From Stenotrophomonas sp. UBA7346 (lineage in GTDB: Bacteria; Pseudomonadota; Gammaproteobacteria; Xanthomonadales; Xanthomonadaceae): a DNA stretch of 64,000 nt. Where the stretch lies: assembly GCA_002471015.1 (NCBI GenBank), contig DKPB01000055.1, forward strand, positions 67,061 to 131,060, given 5' to 3'. Shown one piece after another: positions 52,161 through 59,395 of the stretch (position 1 is its first letter; every line of letters begins with the position of its first letter). The position numbers and the translations under genes are program-made. The notes under the pieces are model-generated. The model was given only the letters and a program-made list of their open reading frames with translations, had not been told where the DNA came from and ran no database searches.

Positions 52161-53495
52161 TTAACCGTTCGCAAGGTTTTGGGTGCGCAAACTTTCGCTT
52201 TGCTTGCGCGTACCGGCCTGATTGGCGCTGCAGGCGCGCGCGTATTCGCCCAGGCACTGGCCGACGCGATGCTGTACCAGGGCGGCCGGCGTGGCGGCCA
52301 GCTGGCCCTCGCGCACGGCCACGTACTGGCCGGGCAGGTATTGGCTGAGCAGTACCAGCGGCGGGGTGTTCTGTTCCAGGTTGGCAAACAGGGTCTGCAC
52401 CGCCTGCAGCAGCTCCGGCTCGCCCCAGTAGTAGCGGCAGCGGTCACTGAAGGCGTAGGCGCGCAGCAGGCGCAGCGTGGCCTCGTCGCCGTGGTAATGC
52501 GCCTGCCAGTTCTTCGGCTTGGTCAGCATCACCTGTTCCAGTACCTGCGGCAGCCTGGAGCACTGCGCGGCGGGCAGCAGTTCGGCTTCGATCGCGGCGA
52601 GTGCGAACAAGGCTTCGCGGTAGGCAAACGTTGCGGCCGGGCCGACCTTGAGGATGGCGAAGTGATCGCGCACCAACGCGTGCAGGCCGGACTCGCGCTG
52701 GTAGTCAGTGGAGTGCGCTTCGAACACGATGCGCGGCTGCTGTTCGAGGAAGTCGGCCAGCTCGCTGGCAGCGGCGGCGTCGTATTCGTGCACGCTGCTG
52801 TGGTCGAAGTCCACGCCCGGCTGCACCACCATCGCGATTACGCGTTGCCAGGCATCGCGCAGTTCCGGCGTGTCGAAGGCCTGCTGATGGATGGCCAGGG
52901 TCTGCGCGGCTGCGGCCGGCGTGGTGACCGCCAGGCCGCCTGCCAGCGAGGCTTCGCCACCGGGGATCGGCACTTCGGTACCGATCACGTAGACCGGCGG
53001 CGGCAGGCCATTGGCCTTGGCAGTGGCTTCGGCAATGACTGCCAGCTCGGCTGAGCGCGCGGCGACGGTTACGTCCGGCAGCGGGGTCGGGTCGTCGGCG
53101 CAGGACATGCTGCAGTCCAGATGGATCTTGTGGAAACCGGCGGCGACATAGGCTTCGATCAGTACGCGCGCATTGGCCATCGCTTCGGCGGCTGGCTGCT
53201 TCTGCCAGGCGTTGGGACCGAGATGGTCGCCGCCCAGGATCAGCTGCGCGCGCGGGAAGCCTTCTTCATCGGCCAGTGCTTCCACATAGGCGCGGTACTG
53301 CGGCGGGGTCATGCCGGTGTAGCCGCCGAACTGGTCAACCTGGTTGGAGGTGGCTTCGATCAGCAGCACGGTGCCGTGCTGCGCGGCCACGTGCATGGCC
53401 GCACGCAACACCTGTTCGTTGCTGCAGCAGACGCTGTACAGGCCGACGTTGTGGCCTTGGCGATGAGAGGCAAGCAGGGATTGCAGCGGTGACAT
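52161..53495 (-). CDS. agaZ: GatZ/KbaZ/AgaZ-family tagatose-6-phosphate protein
   Basis: 444 residues from ATG 53495 (MSPLQSLLASHRQGHNVGLY). Family blocks: GLYSVCCSNEQVLRAAM, VDQFGGYTGMTP, LILGGDHLGPNAWQ, HLDCSMSC and VYVIGTEVPIPGG. In E. coli, GatZ/KbaZ is an accessory subunit of tagatose-bisphosphate aldolase. In GalNAc clusters lacking the Y subunit, AgaZ has been assigned tagatose-6-phosphate kinase activity. No catalytic aldolase (GatY/KbaY) is in this window, so the kinase reading is favoured. Two bases separate it from the upstream ROK kinase gene. Confidence 0.88.
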   Translation of the reverse strand: MSPLQSLLASHRQGHNVGLYSVCCSNEQVLRAAMHVAAQHGTVLLIEATSNQVDQFGGYTGMTPPQYRAYVEALADEEGFPRAQLILGGDHLGPNAWQKQPAAEAMANARVLIEAYVAAGFHKIHLDCSMSCADDPTPLPDVTVAARSAELAVIAEATAKANGLPPPVYVIGTEVPIPGGEASLAGGLAVTTPAAAAQTLAIHQQAFDTPELRDAWQRVIAMVVQPGVDFDHSSVHEYDAAAASELADFLEQQPRIVFEAHSTDYQRESGLHALVRDHFAILKVGPAATFAYREALFALAAIEAELLPAAQCSRLPQVLEQVMLTKPKNWQAHYHGDEATLRLLRAYAFSDRCRYYWGEPELLQAVQTLFANLEQNTPPLVLLSQYLPGQYVAVREGQLAATPAALVQHRVGQCLGEYARACSANQAGTRKQSESLRTQNLANG

Positions 53496-53497
53496 GG

Positions 53498-54448
53498 TCA
53501 AGCTCCGGGAATCAGGTAAGCGGGTTGGCAGGCGAGCAGGGCGGCACCACGGGCACCGCCGGCATCGCCGAAGCGCGGTGGCACGATGGGAGGCACTTCC
53601 ACGCCGTTGAACAGATGTGCGGCGATGGCTGCGGGCAGCTGTTGGTAGAGCGGCGCGTACTGCGACAGACCGCCGCCGAGCACGATGACGTGCGGGTCCA
53701 GCGCGAGAATCAGCGCGGCGAAGCTGTGGCCTAGCAGGTCGCGGTGGATGTCCAGTGCCTGCATGGCACGGATGTCGCCGGCCTCGGCCTGGGCGATGAC
53801 TTCGCTGGCGTTGGCCGCATTGCCGCCGAGGTGGCGTTCGATCATGGCCACGCCGCTGCCGGAGACATAGCGTTCCACGCAGCCGCGCAGGCCGCAGCCA
53901 CAATCCAGCAGCGGCAGACCATGCCGTTGCAGCAGGTTGGCTGGCACGCTCCAGTGGCCCCATTCGCCGGCCAGGCCGTTGAAGCCGCCGACCAGCTTTC
54001 CATGCAGGCAGTAACCACCGCCGGCACCGGTGCCGAGGATGGCGCCGAACATGCTGGCGTAACCGTCAGCCGCGCCGCCATGTGCTTCGGACAATGCAAA
54101 GCACTGCAGGTCGTTGCCGAAGTGCAGCGGCCGCTGCAGGCGCGCCTGCAAGTCGGCGCTGACACATTGGCCGGTCAGTGCCGGTACGTTGGCACTGAGC
54201 TGGCGGCCACTGCGCCGCTCGCGCACGCCGGGCAGGGCGATGCCGATGGCCTGCGCGCGTTGGCCGAGTTGGGCATCGGCATCTGCAACCAGCGTTTCCA
54301 CCGCCTGCAGGAAGCCGTTGTAGTCGCCCTGCGGGGTGGCGATGCGTTTGCGCCACGCGACCTGCAGGGTGGCATCGCAGGCCACCAGTTCAATCTTGGT
54401 ACCGCCAATGTCGATGCCGTAGCAGGCCGGGGCGCGGGTATCAGCCAT
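53498..54448 (-). CDS. ROK-family amino-sugar kinase, probable GalNAc kinase
   Basis: 316 residues. ATP-binding GIDIGGTKIELVACD, catalytic Asp in FGNDLQCFALSE, GTGAGGGYCLHGKLVGG, and the ROK zinc motif with EWGH…CGCGLRGCVERYVSG. Phosphorylates an N-acetylhexosamine at O6. Sequence alone says NagK-like; placement between agaS and agaZ points to GalNAc (AgaK role). It overlaps the agaS end by 8 bases. Confidence 0.85.
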   Translation of the reverse strand: MADTRAPACYGIDIGGTKIELVACDATLQVAWRKRIATPQGDYNGFLQAVETLVADADAQLGQRAQAIGIALPGVRERRSGRQLSANVPALTGQCVSADLQARLQRPLHFGNDLQCFALSEAHGGAADGYASMFGAILGTGAGGGYCLHGKLVGGFNGLAGEWGHWSVPANLLQRHGLPLLDCGCGLRGCVERYVSGSGVAMIERHLGGNAANASEVIAQAEAGDIRAMQALDIHRDLLGHSFAALILALDPHVIVLGGGLSQYAPLYQQLPAAIAAHLFNGVEVPPIVPPRFGDAGGARGAALLACQPAYLIPGA

Positions 54449-55595
54449 GGTGGATGGTGACGCCCTTGACCACGCGGTTGACGGTGCCGTCCGGGAACGG
54501 ATTGTCGGGGGTCAGGCCGAGCGCGGCCGAACGCTGCAATGCATACAGCTGCGCGAACGGCAGCCATACCGGCGCCAGCCAGGCGTCGGGCAGGGCCGGT
54601 ACCGGCAGGGTGTAGTCATCGTTGGTGCCGATATCCGAATGCGGGCCGATCGACAGCACCTTGCCGGCCACGCCATCACCGCGCAGCTCTTCCAGCAGGT
54701 CCTGTTCGTAGCGACGCGCCAGCGGTTCAACGCTGCGCAGCACGACGACCAGGGTTTCATCATTGAGCGTGGACTTGGGGCCGTGGCGGAAACCCAGCGG
54801 CGTATTGGCCAGCGCCAGCACGCGGCCGGCAGTGAGTTCCAATACTTTCAGCGCGGCCTCGCGGGCCAGTGCTTCCAGCGGACCGCTGGCCAGGTAGATC
54901 ACCCGGTTGTACGGCTGCGCGGCCAGTGCGGCGACATCGGCGTCCCAGTTGTTCAAGCCCTGGCGCGCGAGTGCGGCAACCTGCTGCAGGCGCTGCACAC
55001 GCTCGGCCCAGGGGGCGCTGTCGAACACGGTCAGCGCGGCCAGCACCATGCAGCTCAGGCTGCTGGTCATGGCGAAGGCGCGGTCGCAGCTGGCGGCCGG
55101 CATCAGCAGCGTGCAGGTGTCGTCGCGGCCGGCACCACGGCGGGCCAGTTCGCCTTCGGCATTGCAGGTGATGTCGAGGAAGCGGGCATCGTCGACGTCG
55201 GCGCGGACGCGGTCGACGGCGGCCACGCTTTCCGGGCTGGAGCCGCTGCGGCCGAACGACACCAGCAGGGTCGGGCGGTCGCGCTGCAGGTACAGCGCCG
55301 GGTGGGTGAGCAGGCTGGTGGTGTGCACCGCGCGTATTTCCGCCGGCCACTGCGCGTTGAGGGTGTCGGCCACCATCTCGGCGATGAAACCGGAGCTGCC
55401 GGCACCGGTGAAGATCACCCGTTGGCGCGGGTCGGACAGACGCTGGCCAAGGAAGTCCTGCAGGCGCGTGCTGGCCTGTTGCAGATCACTGGCGAGGGTT
55501 TCCCACAGCACCGGCTGCTGGGCGATTTCGTTGGCGGTATCGGCTCCGCCCAGGCGCTGCCAGGCGGTCAGATCGTGAAGCAGGGTGGCATCCAT
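54441..55595 (-). CDS. agaS: AgaS, galactosamine-6-phosphate deaminase/isomerase
   Basis: 384 residues from ATG 55595 (MDATLLHDLTAWQRLGGADT), with AGGAAA upstream; longer starts run into the control region. Two SIS domains: FTGAGSSGFIAEMVADTLNA … FGRSGSSPESVAAVDRVRAD, and LASGPLEALAREAALKVLEL … GFRHGPKSTLND. Length and motifs match AgaS, which turns GalN-6-P into tagatose-6-P and ammonia. First gene of the minus-strand arm. Confidence 0.92.
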   Translation of the reverse strand: MDATLLHDLTAWQRLGGADTANEIAQQPVLWETLASDLQQASTRLQDFLGQRLSDPRQRVIFTGAGSSGFIAEMVADTLNAQWPAEIRAVHTTSLLTHPALYLQRDRPTLLVSFGRSGSSPESVAAVDRVRADVDDARFLDITCNAEGELARRGAGRDDTCTLLMPAASCDRAFAMTSSLSCMVLAALTVFDSAPWAERVQRLQQVAALARQGLNNWDADVAALAAQPYNRVIYLASGPLEALAREAALKVLELTAGRVLALANTPLGFRHGPKSTLNDETLVVVLRSVEPLARRYEQDLLEELRGDGVAGKVLSIGPHSDIGTNDDYTLPVPALPDAWLAPVWLPFAQLYALQRSAALGLTPDNPFPDGTVNRVVKGVTIHHG

Positions 55596-55624
55596 GTGTG
55601 TTTCCTGATTGACCAGCGCACGAT

Positions 55625-55848
55625 CTTTCTTTTCTTTCGAAATGTCAAATAGCGAAAGCAAAGCGAAAGAAATTGATAGGGCGTGCTTGCTGCTCATGGG
55701 AATCGTCCCAAGCGAAAGATTTTCCGGAAAACTCTTTCGCGGCAATGAATACGGACTTTCGCGCAATATGAAACTTGGTGCTTTGCACCATCTTTCGTTT
55801 GTAAGAAATCCTACTTACTTTTGGCTTTCATTTTGTTGACATCTTTCG
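55625..55848. promoter_or_regulatory. Cluster of CTTTCG/CGAAAG hexamers, candidate AgaR operators
   Basis: Eight exact hexamers: CTTTCG at 55634, 55734, 55756, 55792 and 55843; CGAAAG at 55653, 55664 and 55713. Near-matches CTTTCT (55625) and CTTTCA (55825) add two. They lie in an AT-rich gap between the two divergent arms. E. coli AgaR sites are likewise built of TTTC/GTTTC runs. Pairs spaced 9-11 and 21-22 bp suggest binding on one DNA face. Confidence 0.75.
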
Positions 55849-55865
55849 ATTTGCTGCCCTAGAGT
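55836..55865 (+). promoter_or_regulatory. Promoter of the GH31-receptor-GH109 arm
   Basis: -35 TTGACA (55836-55841) and -10 TAGAGT (55860-55865) with an 18-bp spacer, 46 bases before the GH31 start. A CTTTCG hexamer at 55843-55848 lies inside the spacer, where a bound repressor would block polymerase. Confidence 0.7.
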
Positions 55866-55911
55866 CGGCGCACTGGGTTTTGAAACGCCCGTTGAACGGG
55901 TTGGAGGCAAG

Positions 55912-58900
55912 GTGGAACACTGCGTTCGTCAATCGCCGCTGCTGCTGGCGCTGCTTTCGGCCTTGTGGTTGCCGGCAGCGACCGCACAGGCCGAGCCCAT
56001 CGGCAATCTGCGCTCCGTCACCGCCAGCGATGGCCGCGACGGTGTGCGTGGCTGGGACGTACGCAGTGACAACGGCAGCACCCTGCGCATCGAGGTGCTG
56101 GCCAACGACATCGTGCATGTGCAGGCCGGCCGCAACGGCAAACTGACCGGCGCCGGCGACAAGGCCGCGCCCATCGTGTTGCCGCAGCCCGTGCAGCAGG
56201 TGCAGGCGCAGCTGGAAGAAGACGCGCAGGAAATCCGCGTGCGTACCCCGGCGCTGGTCCTGCATGTGCAGCGCCAGCCCTTGCAGCTGCGGCTGGAGCG
56301 TCTGGACGGTGGCAAGGCGGTGTCGCTATGGCAGGAACAGCAGCCGCTGGATCTGAGCGCCGAGCAGAGCGTGCAGGTGCTGTCCTCGCAGGCCGATGAA
56401 GCCTTCTACGGCGGCGGCCAGCAGAACGGCCGTTTCCAGTTCAAGGGCCGCGAGCTTGAAGTTTCCTATTCCGGTGGCTGGGAGGAGGGCGACCGCCCGA
56501 GCCCGGCACCCATGCTGCTCAGCTCACGCGGCTGGGGCATGTTGCGCAATACCTGGAGCGACGGCAGCTATGACCTGCGCCAGCCGGACCAGGCCACGCT
56601 GCTGCACCGCGAGGACCGCTTCGACGCCTATTACTTCGTCGGCAATGATCTGCAGCGGCTGCTGGAACGCTACACCCAGCTGACCGGCCGGCCGAACATG
56701 GTCGCGCGCTGGGCGCTGTCGTACGGCGATGCCGATTGCTACAACGACGGCGACAACATCAAGAAGCCCGGCAGCGTACCCGAAGGCTGGAGCGATGGTC
56801 CCACCGGCACCACCATCGACGTGGTCAACAGCGTCGCCGCCAAGTACCGCGAAAACGACATGCCGGGCGGCTGGATCCTGCCCAACGATGGTTACGGCTG
56901 CGGTTACAAGCAGTTGCCGGAAACCGTGCAGGGTCTGGCCAAGTACGGTTTCAAGACCGGCCTGTGGACCGAGAACGGCGTCGACAAGATCGCGTGGGAA
57001 GTCGGCAAGGCCGGCAGCCGCGTGCAGAAGCTGGACGTGGCCTGGACCGGGCAGGGCTATCAGTTCGCGATGGATGCCAACCGCCAGGCTTTCGACGGCA
57101 TCCTCAATAATTCCGATTCGCGCCCGTTCCTGTGGACGGTGATGGGCTGGGCCGGCATCCAGCGTTATGCGGTTGCCTGGACCGGTGACCAGAGCAGCAG
57201 CTGGGACTACATCCGCTGGCACGTGCCGACCCTGGTGGGTTCGGGCCTGTCGGGCATGGCCTATGCCAGCGGCGATGTCGATGCGATCTTCGGCGGCAGC
57301 GCCGAGACCTTCACCCGCGACCTGCAGTGGAAGACCTTCACTCCGGTGTTGATGGGCATGTCCGGCTGGTCGTTGAACGCGCGCAAGCACCCCTGGGCCT
57401 TCGATGAACCCTACCGCTCGATCAACCGCGACTACCTCAAGCTGAAAATGCGTCTGACCCCGTATATGTACGGGCTGGTGCATGACGCCGCACAAAGCGG
57501 CGCGCCGCCGGTGCGTGGGCTGATGTGGGACTACCCACAGGACCCGCACGCGCAGGACGAAACCTACAAATACCAGTTTCTGCTGGGCCGCGACCTGCTG
57601 GTTGCGCCGGTCTACCGCAGCCAGGCGGCAAGCCGTGGCTGGCGCCGCGACATCCATCTGCCGGCGGGCGGCTGGTACGACTATTGGGACGGCCGCCATC
57701 TGCAGGCCGGTGCTGCCGGCAAGCAACTCGACCGTCAGGTCGAACTGGCGACACTGCCGGTATTCGTGCGCGCTGGCGCGATCCTGCCGATGTATCCGGA
57801 GATGCTGTTCGACGGCGAAAAGCCGCTGGATGAAGTGACCTTCGATCTGTATCCGCAGGGCGAATCCAGCTACACCTTGTACGAAGACGATGGCAGCACC
57901 CGCCGCTACCAGAAGGGCGAGTCCAGCACGCAGCAGATCCGTGTGCAGGCACCGGCGCAGGGCAGTGGCCCGGTGCAGGTGGAGATCGCGCCGGTACAGG
58001 GCGAGTATCAAGGTCAGTTGGCGCAGCGCCGTTACGGCCTGCGCGTGTTGAATCGCAGCGCACCGACTGCCGTGCAGCTGGATGGCCGCACGCTGCCCAG
58101 GCTGGCGGATGCCGCCGCACTGCAGGCGGCCAACGAAGGCTGGTACTTCGATGACAAGGAGCGCAAGGGCACCTTGCATGTGCGCACCGCCAGCCAGGAC
58201 ATCCGTGCGCCGTTGAAACTGCAGCTGGATTTCCCGGTCGCCGCCGCACTGGCTGACGACGCTTTCCCGAACGCACCGGAGCTGGGCCGCGCGCTGCCGT
58301 CCGACAGCCTGCTGGTGGTCAACCGCCCGGCCGAAGAACCTGGCCATCCGCTGGAAAATGCCTTCGACGACGATCCGGCGACGTGGTTCCGCAGCGTGCG
58401 CAACCAGGCCATCCGCACCGGTGCCCATGAGTGGGTGGTGGGTTTTGGCGAGCGCAAGCTGATCGACGGCATCGAACTGGCACCGCGCAATGACCAGCAC
58501 TGGAAGCATGGCCAGGTACGCGATTACGAAATCTACATGGCCGACAGCAACGGCGAATGGGGCAAGCCGATTGCCACTGGCCGCCTGCAACTGAAGCAGG
58601 AACTGCAGCGCATCGACTTCCCCGCCCATGCCGGCCGCCTGCTGCGCTTCCGCGTGCTCAGCGTGCAGAACCCCGACGGTGACGGCGCAAGTGGCGCCGA
58701 TCCGATGGTGACCGCAGCGCAGGGCAACACCGCACGTGCGGTGGATGCACTGCAGCCGCGCGATGTTGGCCCGATTGCACTGTCCACCTTCCATATCCTT
58801 GAGCAGCAAACGGCCGAGCGGCCGGCGCGGCAGCAATACCTCTCCCAGCTGCCGCTGCCGGCCGTATTGGCCGCCCAGGTGCATGCCGATCGTTCGTTCG

Positions 58901-59274
58901 CTGCGGCCGTGCCGATGCGCATGAACGGCCTGCAGTTCCGCCGCGGCCTCGGCGTGGGCGCGCAAAGCCGCATCGACATGAGTTTGAAGGGGCATTGGAA
59001 AACGCTACGCGCCGACCTCGGCGTGGATGACCAATGCCGTCAGGCCGGCGGCCTGCAGTTCCAGGTCTGGGGCGATGATCGCCTGCTCTATGACAGCGGC
59101 TTCGTCAAAGCACCGGGTGTGGTCAAGCCCGAGCTCGACATCCGCGGCCTTTCCCGACTGAGCCTGCGCACCTTGGGCGCGCAGGGTAGCCAACCGTCCC
59201 AGGTCTGCGCCAACTGGGCCAATGCCGTACTGATCGGCGAGGAGGGCGATTCCGCCGACATCCTCGCCCCATGA
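55912..59274 (+). CDS. Secreted GH31 glycosidase with carbohydrate-binding domains, probable alpha-N-acetylgalactosaminidase
   Basis: 1120 residues from GTG 55912 (GGAGG, 4-base spacer). Signal peptide SPLLLALLSALWLPAATAQA. GH31 N-terminal beta domain to about 250, then the catalytic barrel with WTENGVDKIAWEVGKAG, KLDVAWTG (candidate nucleophile D375) and WTGDQSSSWDYIRWH (candidate acid/base D426), SGLSGMAYASGD. Beta-sandwich C-domains to about 690. Then a discoidin/F5-8C domain (784-940: ENAFDDDPATWFRSVRNQ) and an NPCBM-like domain (about 960-1110: GLQFRRGLGVGAQSRIDM; VWGDDRLLYDSGF). GH31 alpha-GalNAcases with such modules are known; the locus supports this over alpha-glucosidase or alpha-galactosidase. 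Confidence 0.82.
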   Translation: MEHCVRQSPLLLALLSALWLPAATAQAEPIGNLRSVTASDGRDGVRGWDVRSDNGSTLRIEVLANDIVHVQAGRNGKLTGAGDKAAPIVLPQPVQQVQAQLEEDAQEIRVRTPALVLHVQRQPLQLRLERLDGGKAVSLWQEQQPLDLSAEQSVQVLSSQADEAFYGGGQQNGRFQFKGRELEVSYSGGWEEGDRPSPAPMLLSSRGWGMLRNTWSDGSYDLRQPDQATLLHREDRFDAYYFVGNDLQRLLERYTQLTGRPNMVARWALSYGDADCYNDGDNIKKPGSVPEGWSDGPTGTTIDVVNSVAAKYRENDMPGGWILPNDGYGCGYKQLPETVQGLAKYGFKTGLWTENGVDKIAWEVGKAGSRVQKLDVAWTGQGYQFAMDANRQAFDGILNNSDSRPFLWTVMGWAGIQRYAVAWTGDQSSSWDYIRWHVPTLVGSGLSGMAYASGDVDAIFGGSAETFTRDLQWKTFTPVLMGMSGWSLNARKHPWAFDEPYRSINRDYLKLKMRLTPYMYGLVHDAAQSGAPPVRGLMWDYPQDPHAQDETYKYQFLLGRDLLVAPVYRSQAASRGWRRDIHLPAGGWYDYWDGRHLQAGAAGKQLDRQVELATLPVFVRAGAILPMYPEMLFDGEKPLDEVTFDLYPQGESSYTLYEDDGSTRRYQKGESSTQQIRVQAPAQGSGPVQVEIAPVQGEYQGQLAQRRYGLRVLNRSAPTAVQLDGRTLPRLADAAALQAANEGWYFDDKERKGTLHVRTASQDIRAPLKLQLDFPVAAALADDAFPNAPELGRALPSDSLLVVNRPAEEPGHPLENAFDDDPATWFRSVRNQAIRTGAHEWVVGFGERKLIDGIELAPRNDQHWKHGQVRDYEIYMADSNGEWGKPIATGRLQLKQELQRIDFPAHAGRLLRFRVLSVQNPDGDGASGADPMVTAAQGNTARAVDALQPRDVGPIALSTFHILEQQTAERPARQQYLSQLPLPAVLAAQVHADRSFAAAVPMRMNGLQFRRGLGVGAQSRIDMSLKGHWKTLRADLGVDDQCRQAGGLQFQVWGDDRLLYDSGFVKAPGVVKPELDIRGLSRLSLRTLGAQGSQPSQVCANWANAVLIGEEGDSADILAP

Positions 59275-59395
59275 CCCACCCGTAACACCGCTCTTCCCCC
59301 GGAATACCCCAACTACGGCCCGCAGGCCGTGGCATGGGATCGCTTTGCCCGCCAACTGTTGTTTTTTTGCGTGCCCTTGCCAGGAGAGAACCCCG

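Noticed and set aside
54441..55595. Two SIS domains read as GlmS (glucosamine-fructose aminotransferase)
   Set aside because: There is no N-terminal glutaminase domain, and length and neighbours match AgaS.
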